The notes under the pieces were generated by a model. The model was not told where the DNA came from. It saw only the letters and a program-made list of their open reading frames with translations, and made no database searches. Made by a program: the position numbers and the translations under genes. Source: Micromonospora sp. R77 (GTDB taxonomy: Bacteria; Actinomycetota; Actinomycetes; Mycobacteriales; Micromonosporaceae). Taken from it: a stretch of 64,000 nucleotides of DNA. Positions 27,150 to 35,859 of the stretch are shown piece after piece (position 1 is the first letter of the stretch; every line of letters starts with the position of its first letter). The DNA is taken from contig NZ_JALDST010000001.1 in the NCBI RefSeq assembly GCF_022747945.1, forward strand, positions 4,588,001 to 4,652,000, given 5' to 3'.

Positions 27150-28157
27150 TCACCTTACGGTGAAGGAGAAGGCGTCCCGATCCGGATGGGTACGGAAAAC
27201 GTTCAGCGCGCGCGGGTCCTGGTCGAGTCGCCAGTCGCCGGAGCCCCGCGCGTTGAAGTAGACGAAGCCGATGATGTTCGGGTCCTTCGCCACCACGCTG
27301 AACAGCTGGGTCACCGCCCGCGCCCGCATGGATCCCGACTCGCTGCCCGTCTCCACGATGAGCACCGGTTTGCTGGCGAACCTGCGCACCTCGGTCAGGG
27401 TGGGCCGGAACAGGTCCTCGAACGTCTGGTCGCCCTTGTGCGTGAAGTAGCCGTCGATGCCGACCCAGTCCACATAGTCCGCACCGGGCCAGTACGGCTT
27501 CAGCGGCGTCTTGCGCAGGTAGTTGATGACGTTCGGGGTCCAGGTCCAGATCACGTTGGACGCGCCGGCCCGGGCGAACAGCTCGTGGATGTGCCGCCAG
27601 GCGGCGACGAAGTCCCGGGGACCGGTCTGCTGGGTGCCCCACGGATACCAGTGGCCGTTCATCTCGTGCGCGATGGTCAGCGCGATCGGGACGTTCAGGG
27701 TCCGCACGTCGGTGGCGAACTCGGAGATGTACTCGTCGAAACGTCCGGCGGCGATGTCGGCCATGCCCTGCTTGAACGGCTCCCAGCGGACGATCGGCAG
27801 GGCGCCGTACCGGTAGATGGCCCGGACCTCGGAGGCGGCGAAGTCGTCGTCGAAGCTCTCGTAGATGGTGATCATGTTGGGCTTGCCGTCGATCCGGCCG
27901 GCGAACGCGTCGACCCGGCTCATGTCCTGCGGCGCGCCGGAGATCGCCACGCCCAGATAGTTCCCGGCCGGCCGGACCAGGTGGGCCACGTCGTAGACGG
28001 TCGGCGCGGCGGACGGCGAGACGCCCTGCGTGGCGGCCACCCCCGGCACGCCGGGCCGCGCCTTCGGCGCCGCCGGTTGCTCGGGGGCGAGGGCCGCGTA
28101 CCCGAAGACGCCCACCACGAAGAGCGACATCGCGACGAGGAGGTGCGGGGTCCGCAT
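27150..28157 (-). CDS. Secreted GH26-like glycoside hydrolase
   Basis: A 335-residue protein with an N-terminal signal/anchor helix (LLVAMSLFVVGVFGYAAL). Its TIM-barrel sequence is of clan GH-A type: AHEMNGHWYPWG (acid/base Glu, about residue 166) and VLIVETGSESG (nucleophile Glu). Family 26 enzymes cut beta-mannan or mixed beta-glucans. The ATG overlaps the stop of the upstream glycosyltransferase (TGATG), with an AGGAGAAG ribosome site, so it is the last gene of a three-gene polysaccharide operon. It may trim or release the polymer made by its neighbours, as GH partners of cellulose synthases do. Confidence 0.82.
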   Translation of the reverse strand: MRTPHLLVAMSLFVVGVFGYAALAPEQPAAPKARPGVPGVAATQGVSPSAAPTVYDVAHLVRPAGNYLGVAISGAPQDMSRVDAFAGRIDGKPNMITIYESFDDDFAASEVRAIYRYGALPIVRWEPFKQGMADIAAGRFDEYISEFATDVRTLNVPIALTIAHEMNGHWYPWGTQQTGPRDFVAAWRHIHELFARAGASNVIWTWTPNVINYLRKTPLKPYWPGADYVDWVGIDGYFTHKGDQTFEDLFRPTLTEVRRFASKPVLIVETGSESGSMRARAVTQLFSVVAKDPNIIGFVYFNARGSGDWRLDQDPRALNVFRTHPDRDAFSFTVR

Positions 28158-30082
28158 CACTTCTCCTCTCCCGGTACGTCGCGTACCGGATCGACCAGCA
28201 GCGCCTGCAGGACGGTGGCCAGGAAGACCGTGCCGGCCAGGAACGCCGGCGTGAAGGTGGCGATGTCCACCGTCCGCATCCGCAGCGCCGCGAGCAGGGT
28301 CCAGGTCAGGGCGGCACCGAGGCTCCACACGGCGATGCCGACCCGCAGCCGCCGGGTGCGGGACTTCTTCGCGGTGGAGCCGGTGGGCTGCCAGCCCATC
28401 GTCTGCCCGCGCAGCAGGTCCCAGATCGCGAAGGCGTGCGCCCAGCCGTAGACCAGCTTCACCGTCCACGTCTCGAACCGGTACGTGGTGCGGTGCCACA
28501 GCGGGAACACCGCGAAGTTGTAGAGCACGCTGGGCACGATGAGCAGGTAGTGCTCCAGGCGGACGTACTGCGGGAAGAACCAGAGCATCACGATCGGCAC
28601 GAGCGGACCGGCGAAGGTGAACAGCGCGGTGTGCGCGTAGTAGCAGAAGCCGGAGAAGTACGACAGCCGCTGCCGCAGGCGCATCTCCAGGTTCCAGAAC
28701 TTCGTCGAACCGAGCAGGCTCATCGAGCCGGCGCACCACCGGTACTGCTGGGTGAAGAAGGAGTTCAGGTCGGCCGGGCAGAGCCCGACGGCCAGCGGCA
28801 CCGGGACGTACCGTAACCGCCAGCCCTGGCGGCGCATGTCGAAGCCGGTGTGCACGTCCTCCGAGTGCTCGATCAGCGTCGAACCCCCGATGGCGTCCAG
28901 CGCGGTACGCCGGTAGATCGCGCAACTGCCGACGCAGATGGCCGCCTCGTGGTGCTGCCGGGACACCTGCACCGACCGGTAGAACAGCTCCTGCACGGCC
29001 GCCGCGCCCCGCTCCAGCCAACCCTGCCGGCGTTCCACCCGGAAGTACTGCGGGGACTGGACGATGCCCAGGTCGGGTTCGTCGTCGAAGTACGGCAGCA
29101 GCTGGTCCAGCAGGTCCGCGCGGGGCGTGAAGTCGGCGTCCAGCACCAGGATGTGGTCGCCCAGCGTGCGCTGGTACGCGTACCGCATGTTGCCGGCCTT
29201 CTTGTACCAGCCCCGGTTGGGCCGCCGCTGGTACACGTAGCCGTAGGAGAGCGCCATCTCCTCGCGCTCGCTCGACACCGAGTCGTCCAGCACGTAGACG
29301 CACACCCGGCCGGGGTAGTGGGTGGCCATCCGGTGCACGTGCCGCCACGTGTTGTCCAGCACGTCGAGCGCCTCACCGCAGACCGGCAGGAAGACGTCCA
29401 CCGACGGGTAGCGGGTCGGTCGCCACGCCGCCACGAGCCGGCGGTGCCGGGCCAGGTCGAAGCCGGGCGTGCCGACGTTCACCGCCAGCGAGATCAGGTA
29501 GTAGACCACGGTGAACGCCATCGCCGGGACGAACAACCACAGCCACGGGGACATCCGCAGGAAGAGCACCTGGCTGACCATCAGCGAGCCGAAGCTGACC
29601 AGTGACGCGCCGAGCAGGACCGGCAGCCGACGGTTCCGGTAGCTCGACATCTCCTCGTCGCTCGGCGGCGGCAGCAGCGGCTCCGGGTCGCCGCCGGGCG
29701 CCGCGTCGACCACCGGCCGGGAGGGCAGCGGACCGGAGTCCGCGTCGAGGTCCGCGCCGCGCAGGTCCGCGATCCAGTCGTACGTGTCGTCGTGGCGGTC
29801 GCTCCGGTCGGTGCTCCGGGGACGCTCGGGCCGCCTCGGCGTGGCCTGCTCCCCGGGGGACGACCGGCGCTGTCGGGGCGCCACGTCCGCGCGGCTGTGC
29901 GGGCGCCGGTCCCGTACCGTGGGCAGTTCCGTCGCGGGGTCACCGGCGGCGAGCAGGCCGCGCACCTCGCGCGCGTCCAGCACCGCGGTCTCGTCCGTGC
30001 CGGACGGGTCACGTGCCGGCCGCCGGGGCGGGCCCGCCGGGGCGCCCCCGACCGTTGGCTCGTGGCGTGTCGTCGCCGTCAT
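28157..30082 (-). CDS. Cellulose-synthase-like glycosyltransferase (GT2)
   Basis: A 641-residue processive family-2 glycosyltransferase. A long, charged, disordered N-terminus (1-145) precedes two membrane helices (about 150-195). The catalytic domain has VDVFLPVCGE, VYVLDDS, LVLDADFTP (DxD), HSEDVHTGF (catalytic ED) and QQYRWCAGS (QxxRW), and about five further membrane helices follow. This motif set is that of BcsA-like synthases making beta-linked glycans and extruding them across the membrane. It is coupled to the GH26 gene by a 1-bp overlap and lies 13 bp after the ArnT-like gene. No PilZ domain is apparent, so c-di-GMP control is not indicated. Confidence 0.9.
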   Translation of the reverse strand: MTATTRHEPTVGGAPAGPPRRPARDPSGTDETAVLDAREVRGLLAAGDPATELPTVRDRRPHSRADVAPRQRRSSPGEQATPRRPERPRSTDRSDRHDDTYDWIADLRGADLDADSGPLPSRPVVDAAPGGDPEPLLPPPSDEEMSSYRNRRLPVLLGASLVSFGSLMVSQVLFLRMSPWLWLFVPAMAFTVVYYLISLAVNVGTPGFDLARHRRLVAAWRPTRYPSVDVFLPVCGEALDVLDNTWRHVHRMATHYPGRVCVYVLDDSVSSEREEMALSYGYVYQRRPNRGWYKKAGNMRYAYQRTLGDHILVLDADFTPRADLLDQLLPYFDDEPDLGIVQSPQYFRVERRQGWLERGAAAVQELFYRSVQVSRQHHEAAICVGSCAIYRRTALDAIGGSTLIEHSEDVHTGFDMRRQGWRLRYVPVPLAVGLCPADLNSFFTQQYRWCAGSMSLLGSTKFWNLEMRLRQRLSYFSGFCYYAHTALFTFAGPLVPIVMLWFFPQYVRLEHYLLIVPSVLYNFAVFPLWHRTTYRFETWTVKLVYGWAHAFAIWDLLRGQTMGWQPTGSTAKKSRTRRLRVGIAVWSLGAALTWTLLAALRMRTVDIATFTPAFLAGTVFLATVLQALLVDPVRDVPGEEK

Positions 30083-30095
30083 GCGTCCCCCGAGG

Positions 30096-31652
30096 TCAGG
30101 CGGTCGGCTTGCGGGAGTACAGGGCGATGGTGAAGCCCTTCACCGACCAGGTCTGCGACTGGACGAAGCTCGTCCGCAGGAGCTGTTCCTTGGCCGCACC
30201 GATGTTCTGCAGGATGTTCGGGTAGCTCCCCTTGCGGATCACCCAGACCCGGGCCGGTGAGCCGAAGCACGACGGGACCTCGCGGTCGGGGCACTCCTGC
30301 GCGCCGAGCGTACCGCCGGTGCGGGGCGGTCGCGCCATCAGTTTGTCGGCCGGGCGCTCGGTCGGCGACAGGTACCGCATGAAGGCGTCCCGGCTGGTCC
30401 GCTGGTCGCCGTCGGTGAACGGTCCGAACAGGACGGCGTCGCCCGGTGCGCGGTGCGACCGGACGATCAGCGAGATGTCCCGGCTGGCGAAGTCGTGGCC
30501 GTAGCTGGTCCGCACCGCCTGCTGGGCGGGCACCGCCACCACGGCGATCCCCAGCACGGCCACCAGCCCGCGCAGCACCGTGAGCCGGCGCAGCGCCATC
30601 GAGGCCAGCAACGCCCAGGCCGGCACCACGAAGAGCAGATAGCGGGGCACCCAGAGCGGCGTGACCAGCGCGGCGACGGCCAGCCCGGCGGCCGGCACCA
30701 GGGCCCAGATCGTCGCCACCTGCGCCGGGGGGCGCAGCGACAGCGCGGAGAGGGCGAGCGCGAGCACCGCGCCCGCGACGATCGTGGCGCCGAAGAGCCG
30801 GTCGGGCGTCTCGGCGAGCCGGTCCCAGCTCAGCGGTGGGATCCAGCCGATCTGGCTGCCGCTCTGCGCGCCGCCGAGATAGAGCATCGGCAGGACCGGG
30901 GAGAGCCCGACGAACGCCGCGCCGGCCCAGCTCAGCCGCACCCGCCGGTCGCGCTCCGTCCGGACCACGATCAGCAGGTGGGCCAGGAGCAGCAGCAGCG
31001 CCACCACGTGCGCCGACCCGAGCAGCAGGACGGCGAGCGCGTACTGCAGGTAGGCCGCGGCGCGGGGCCGGTCGAGCAGCCGGAGCAGGGCGTACGTCGA
31101 CCAGGCGGCGGCGAGCAGGACCAGCGCGTACGGCCGGGCGTCCTGCGCGTAGCGCGACACCCCCGGCAGTACCGCGAAGATCAGCCCGGCTGCCAGCCCG
31201 ACCCGACGTCCGCCGAGGCGGATCCCGATGGCCGCGACCAGCCCGGCGGCCCCGACCGCGAAGAGCAGCGACGGCAGCCGCAGCAGCAGGTCGGAGTCGC
31301 CGACCAGGGCGACCCACAGCCGTTCGACCACGTAGTACGGGCCGACGGTGGCGTCCACATTGGCCATCACCTCGCGGAAGTCGGTCCAGCCGATGGAGAC
31401 CATGCCCCAGGTGGCCAGCTCGTCCTCGCTGAGCCCCGGGGTGGCCAGTCCCCACGAGCCGATGCCGGCCAGCACCAGCATCGGCAGCAGCCAGGCCAGC
31501 ATCGTCAACCGCGGGTTGCGCAACGGCTCCGGCTCGGCGGGCTGGTCCTCCGCGGTGGGTTTCCAGACCGCCGGCTCGTTGGCCGCGAGTGCCGGGCTCT
31601 CCGCCGGGATACGAACGATGATCGCCGTCTGGTCGGTGCTGGTTGCCCGCAT
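30096..31652 (-). CDS. ArnT/PMT-like membrane glycosyltransferase (GT39/GT83 type)
   Basis: A 518-residue polytopic membrane protein with about ten helices after a 45-residue soluble N-terminus. Near the first outer loop it carries SEDELATWG, the acidic Asp/Glu motif of GT-C enzymes, and later SRYAQDARPYALV, typical of ArnT/PMT-like transferases that use polyprenyl-phosphate sugars. The C-terminal ~110 residues form a soluble extracytoplasmic domain (CPDREVPSCFG suggests a disulfide). It is the first gene of the polysaccharide operon with the GT2 and GH26 genes and probably decorates the polymer or a lipid carrier. Confidence 0.82.
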   Translation of the reverse strand: MRATSTDQTAIIVRIPAESPALAANEPAVWKPTAEDQPAEPEPLRNPRLTMLAWLLPMLVLAGIGSWGLATPGLSEDELATWGMVSIGWTDFREVMANVDATVGPYYVVERLWVALVGDSDLLLRLPSLLFAVGAAGLVAAIGIRLGGRRVGLAAGLIFAVLPGVSRYAQDARPYALVLLAAAWSTYALLRLLDRPRAAAYLQYALAVLLLGSAHVVALLLLLAHLLIVVRTERDRRVRLSWAGAAFVGLSPVLPMLYLGGAQSGSQIGWIPPLSWDRLAETPDRLFGATIVAGAVLALALSALSLRPPAQVATIWALVPAAGLAVAALVTPLWVPRYLLFVVPAWALLASMALRRLTVLRGLVAVLGIAVVAVPAQQAVRTSYGHDFASRDISLIVRSHRAPGDAVLFGPFTDGDQRTSRDAFMRYLSPTERPADKLMARPPRTGGTLGAQECPDREVPSCFGSPARVWVIRKGSYPNILQNIGAAKEQLLRTSFVQSQTWSVKGFTIALYSRKPTA

Positions 31653-31740
31653 GGTGATGTAAGGCCCCGGACTTCGTGGTTCCCGCGGGACGACGGCACG
31701 CGTCGAGCCCGGCGGTTCGGCGGAGACAGATTAGCGAAAG

Positions 31741-33405
31741 TCAGCGGATCGTGGTGAGCAGGTCCTCCAGCACCAGCGTGCGGAGATCGTCCAGGCCGGG
31801 CATCCGACCGAGCGCCCGCAGCCGGCCGGACTGCGCCTTGCGCATGCCCTCCAGCAGCTTGCGGGCCTCCCGGGCGTTACCGAAGTTGCGGTCCCGCTCG
31901 ATCTGGGAGAAGTGTTCGTGGAGTGCGTCACTGAGGCCCGGGGCGAACACGTAGTCGTCGTTGCGGGCGATCCGCTCCGAGATCATGACCAGCTCGTCCG
32001 GGCCGTAGTTCTCGAACTCCATCGTCTTGGCGAAGCGGGAGGCCAGACCGGAGTTGGCGTCCAGGAAGTCGAGCATCTCCTGGGTGTAGCCGGCCACGAT
32101 CACCGCCACCTGGTCGCGGTGGTCCTCCATCAGCTTGACCAGCGTGTCGATGGCCTCCTGGCCGAAGTCGGCGCTGGCCCCGCCCGCCCGGGAGAGCGTG
32201 TACGCCTCGTCGATGAAGAGCACGCCCCCCATCGCCTCCTCGAAGACCGAGGTGGTCTTCTCCGCGGTGTGGCCGATGTACTGGCCGACCAGGTCGCGGC
32301 GGGAGACCTCCTTGAACCGGCCGTTCGGCAGCACACCGAGCGCCTTGAGCAGCTGGCCGTAGATCCGGGCGACGGTCGTCTTACCCGTACCCGGGGCGCC
32401 GGTGAAGATCAGGTGGTGGCTCGCCGCACCGACGGAGAGCCCCGCGTTACGCCGCCACTCGTTCACCTGGATCTCGTCGATCAGCGACCGGACCTCGGCC
32501 TTGACGGCGGCGAGCCCGATCATCGAGTCCAGTTCGGTCAGCAGCTTGTCCATCTCGACGGCGTCCTGGTCGACACCGCCCTCCGCGACGCCCACACCGG
32601 TCAGGGGCATCTTGCCGCCGTCGTTGAGGGTCACGGTCGGGTCGGCGGCGGGGTCGACGTCGACGCCCGGGCCGGCGGTCTGCTCGACCCGGCACTGGTC
32701 CACCACGCCGCCGCAGCCCGGGCCGAAGGCGATGCCGGCGCCCCGGGTCTCGTGGACCCAGGTCTGCACGATCCGCGGTGAGCTGCGGTGCGCCACCAGG
32801 ATGCCCGTGTCGCCGGTGCCGGAGACGTCGCACCGCTCGATGGTGGGCCGGCCGGACTGGTAGACGTACACCCCGCGGTAGCCACAGTCGGCCACCGTCG
32901 TGCTCCGGATAGTCGGGTCGGCCCCCAGCCGGACGATGATGCCGTCGTCGGTGACGCCCCGGATCTCGCAGGACTCCACCGTGCCACCGGCGTCGGAGAA
33001 GACGAAGCCGTGCTGGCCGCGCACCACCCGTACCTCGGTGGCGTCCACCGTGGCACCGTCGGCGGCCTGCAGGCCCGCGCCGTAGCCGGCCGACAGCTCG
33101 CACCTGCGTACCGTCACGCGGGCACCGGTGACCGTGACGGCGGGGTAGTCCCCGGCCGTCAGCGCCAGCCCCTCCACGGTGACCTCGCCGGAGCTGACCG
33201 CGAGGGCCGAGCCGTCCAGCCCGGTGGCGTCGACGATCGCCGAGCCGACCTCACCGGACGCCTGCACGGTGAGGCGACGCCCGGCGAGCTGCAGGCGTTC
33301 GCGGTACGTCCCGGGAGCGAGCGAGATGACCGCGCCGTCGGGCGCCACCTCGAGCGCGTCGGCGATGGTCGGGTAGGCCCCGGGAACCGCCAGGGTCTTG
33401 GGCAC
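31741..33405 (-). CDS. Beta-helix domain fused to EccA/CbbX-type AAA+ ATPase
   Basis: A 554-residue fusion. Residues 1-265 form a right-handed parallel beta-helix with repeated ~22-residue rungs (VTVTGARVTVRRCELS, VYVYQSGRPTIERCDVSG, DTGILVAHRSSPRIV). Residues about 285-554 are a CbbX/EccA-type AAA+ module: Walker A GAPGTGKTTVAR, Walker B GGVLFIDEAYTL, and an arginine-finger region NSGLASRFAKTMEF. EccA ATPases are cytosolic ESX components thought to dissociate substrate-chaperone pairs; usually their N-terminus is made of TPR-like repeats rather than a beta-helix. GTG start with AAGGAG. Eleven bp separate it from the upstream membrane-protein gene, so they are one operon. Confidence 0.88.
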   Translation of the reverse strand: MPKTLAVPGAYPTIADALEVAPDGAVISLAPGTYRERLQLAGRRLTVQASGEVGSAIVDATGLDGSALAVSSGEVTVEGLALTAGDYPAVTVTGARVTVRRCELSAGYGAGLQAADGATVDATEVRVVRGQHGFVFSDAGGTVESCEIRGVTDDGIIVRLGADPTIRSTTVADCGYRGVYVYQSGRPTIERCDVSGTGDTGILVAHRSSPRIVQTWVHETRGAGIAFGPGCGGVVDQCRVEQTAGPGVDVDPAADPTVTLNDGGKMPLTGVGVAEGGVDQDAVEMDKLLTELDSMIGLAAVKAEVRSLIDEIQVNEWRRNAGLSVGAASHHLIFTGAPGTGKTTVARIYGQLLKALGVLPNGRFKEVSRRDLVGQYIGHTAEKTTSVFEEAMGGVLFIDEAYTLSRAGGASADFGQEAIDTLVKLMEDHRDQVAVIVAGYTQEMLDFLDANSGLASRFAKTMEFENYGPDELVMISERIARNDDYVFAPGLSDALHEHFSQIERDRNFGNAREARKLLEGMRKAQSGRLRALGRMPGLDDLRTLVLEDLLTTIR

Positions 33406-33415
33406 GTGCCACTCC

Positions 33416-35452
33416 TTAGAGCGTGAACGTCCGGTCGCGGACCGAGTTGGCCACCTTCTTCAGCTCGTCGCTGGTGGCGAGCGGAGCCGTCATGCGCAGT
33501 ACGAGCTCGCGGTCGATCTGACCCTCCGGTGTGGACCGCCAGAACGCGACGTACACCAGACCGTACACGGGCTTGCCGCCGACCCTGGTGACCTGGGCCC
33601 AGGTGGTGAAGGGGCCGCTGCGCGTCCAGCGGACGCCCCAGGCCTCCTCCCGCTGCCGCAGCGCGGTGCGCTTGCGCTCGTCACAGACCGGTTCGCAGGT
33701 CCGCACGATCAGGTCGCCGCCGCTGGTCAGGGTGGCGCCCGAGCCGACGCCGCAGCGGTAGTGCGCCGCGGCGGCGGTCTGCTCCGCCTTGGTGCAGTTC
33801 CAGTTCGGCGGGACCCGGAAGTCGAAGCCCACCCCGTCGAGGCCGTTCATCGGCTTGGTCGGCTCGGCGGAGGTGAAGTTCGGCCACCCCGACGGCCAGC
33901 CACCGCCCAGCGGGGGTTCGGCGCCGGGGGCGGCCGGCGCCGCCGCCGGCAACAGCAGGTCGGCCGGGGTGAGCGGCGCGGCCGTCGTCGGGGAGGTCCG
34001 TTCGGGCGTCCCGTCGTCGCGCAGCGTCGTCACGGCCACCGCGGCGCCGCTGCCGACCAGCAGGCCGGCGATCGCGACGAGGGTGACCAGCAGGCCGGTC
34101 CGCCGCCGCTTGGCGGGTGGTTGCTGCCCGAAGACCGGACCGGAGTACGCCGGGTAGCCCGCACCACCGGACACCGGCAGCCCCGACGTCGGGTAACCGG
34201 AGGTGGGGTAGCCGGACACGGGCGATCCGGACGTGGGGTAGCCGGAGTCCGGGGAGCCGGAGGCCGGGTAGGCCGCACCACCGGACACCGGCAGCCCGGA
34301 GGTGGGGTAGCCGGACGTGGGATGGCCGGACACCGGCAGCCCGGACGTCGGGTGGCCGGAGGTGGGGTGACCGGAGGTGGGGTGACCGGAGGTGGGATAG
34401 CCCGGGACCGGGGGCCCGGAGGCCGGTCGGCTCTCCACCGGATGAGGGTGCAGCGGATGTCCCGACACGGGCTGCGCCGGCTGGGACTGCGCCGCCGGCC
34501 TCGGCGGTTCCGTGAACGGCGTGGTCTGGGCGGGGGCCGGCTGCGCGGGCCGTGCCGGCGCGGGCTGCACGGGCAGGGCCTGGGTCGGCGCCGCCTGGTT
34601 GAACACCGGCTGGCTGGGCATCGGCTGTCCCGACACAGGCTGGCCGGACACCGGCTGTCCCGACACGGGCTGTCCCGACACGGGCTGGCCCGAGACCGGC
34701 TGGACGGGCATCGGCTGTCCCGACACGGGCTGGCCCGAGACCGGCTGGACGGACACGGGCTGGCCGGACACCGGCCGGACGGGTGCCGGCTGAGCCGGCG
34801 ACGGCTGGGCGGAGACGGGCTCGGCCGGGGCCGGCTCGGCGGGTGCCGGCTGGGCAGGGGCCGACTGGACCGGCAGGGCCTGGGTGGGTGCCGACTCCTC
34901 GGGTGCCGGCTGCACGGGCAGCGCCTCGGTCGGTGCCGAGCCGTCGGAGACCGGTGGGCGAGGCGACTGGACGGGCAGGGCCTGGGTGGGCGCCCACTGG
35001 TCGGACACCGGCCAGGTGGTCGGTGGCTGCGCCGACGGCACCGGCACCGGCGCGGGATGGACCGGGCCGGGCTGGACGGGCGCCGGCTGGACGGGTGCCG
35101 GCTGGACGGGTGCCGGCTGGACGGGTGCCGGCTGCGCCACCACGGGCTGCAGGTGCTGACCGAGCGCCTCGAAGATCTGCGCCGCGCCCGCCCCGCGTTC
35201 CGCCGCGCAGGCCACCCACGGTCGGGGGCCGTGATGATCGGCGCCGACGATCGGCAGCTGATCCGCGCCGGCCTCGCCGAGCGCGTCCGCCGCCGCGGCG
35301 AAGGCGTCCCGCCAGCGGTCGTCCACGGAGGCCCGCTCGTTGAGCACGGCGACGGTCACCGACCGGCCACCGGTGTCCGTGCCCGACCAGACGTCACCGA
35401 CCTGGCAGCTGCTCAGCGGAGTCTGCAGGCGGTACTGCCCGGCGGTCTGCAT
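33416..35452 (-). CDS. Single-pass membrane protein with long PVSGQ/PTSGHP repeat linker
   Basis: A 678-residue protein. Residues 1-100 look like a degenerate protein-kinase N-lobe (YRLQTPLSSCQVGDVWSGTD, RSVTVAVLN). Residues 105-460 are low-complexity Pro/Ser/Gln/Gly repeats of several unit types. After a basic KRRRTG stop-transfer flank, a membrane helix (LLVTLVAIAGLLVGSGAAVAV) leads to a ~190-residue extracytoplasmic domain with four cysteines (including CEPVCDE). It is co-oriented with the EccA-like gene 11 bp away. Topology is cytosolic repeats and outside sensor-like domain. It may be a scaffold linking the AAA+ protein to the membrane; function is inferred from context only. Confidence 0.75.
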   Translation of the reverse strand: MQTAGQYRLQTPLSSCQVGDVWSGTDTGGRSVTVAVLNERASVDDRWRDAFAAAADALGEAGADQLPIVGADHHGPRPWVACAAERGAGAAQIFEALGQHLQPVVAQPAPVQPAPVQPAPVQPAPVQPGPVHPAPVPVPSAQPPTTWPVSDQWAPTQALPVQSPRPPVSDGSAPTEALPVQPAPEESAPTQALPVQSAPAQPAPAEPAPAEPVSAQPSPAQPAPVRPVSGQPVSVQPVSGQPVSGQPMPVQPVSGQPVSGQPVSGQPVSGQPVSGQPMPSQPVFNQAAPTQALPVQPAPARPAQPAPAQTTPFTEPPRPAAQSQPAQPVSGHPLHPHPVESRPASGPPVPGYPTSGHPTSGHPTSGHPTSGLPVSGHPTSGYPTSGLPVSGGAAYPASGSPDSGYPTSGSPVSGYPTSGYPTSGLPVSGGAGYPAYSGPVFGQQPPAKRRRTGLLVTLVAIAGLLVGSGAAVAVTTLRDDGTPERTSPTTAAPLTPADLLLPAAAPAAPGAEPPLGGGWPSGWPNFTSAEPTKPMNGLDGVGFDFRVPPNWNCTKAEQTAAAAHYRCGVGSGATLTSGGDLIVRTCEPVCDERKRTALRQREEAWGVRWTRSGPFTTWAQVTRVGGKPVYGLVYVAFWRSTPEGQIDRELVLRMTAPLATSDELKKVANSVRDRTFTL
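34160..35145 (-). repeat. Coding minisatellite of 15-21 bp units
   Basis: Three blocks: 15-bp units encoding QPAPV near 35075-35145; 18-21-bp units encoding QPVSG at about 34620-34790; 15-bp units encoding PTSGH/PTSGY/LPVSG at about 34180-34410. All units keep one reading frame and encode Pro/Ser-rich disordered sequence in the membrane protein. Confidence 0.85.
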
Positions 35453-35859
35453 GTGTGCTCCCCGTTTCCGATCTCCACCCGGCCGGTCGGCCAGGTCGTG
35501 CTGGGTGCCGGTGGCCTTCGGCGTACCCTCGCGGCGGCGTCGCTGCCGCGACCTCGCCGAGCGGACCGCTTGTCACCGGCGCGGCCAGGCCGGACGCCGG
35601 GTGGATCCCCGGCCCGCCGGACCACCCGCTCACCGCCGGGTCCCGCCTCGCCGGAGAGTGTAGTGCGGGCCGGCGACACCACGCGGTGGGCCCGGACCCG
35701 CCCGCGAGCGTCCGGGGACCGGCGTGGGTGGACGTCCGGATCGGACGGCGACCGGTCCCCGCCGGCCGGCCGCACGGCGGCGGCCCGCGCCGGAAGGCCC
35801 GTCGTCATCCGCCCAACGGGCCATGGAGCAGAGGTCGGCACGCGTGGCAGGGTGTGCCC
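35453..35859. other. 407-bp divergent intergenic region
   Basis: It lies between the leftward repeat protein and the rightward LamG/PKD gene and must contain promoters for both. I see no strong -35/-10 pair, hairpin or operator. An upstream in-frame extension of the LamG ORF is not supported by any ribosome site. Confidence 0.4.

Noticed and set aside
34160..35145. Regular short repeats that could suggest a CRISPR array
   Set aside because: Units are 15-21 bp, contiguous, all in one coding frame and without unique spacers; they encode a Pro/Ser-rich linker.
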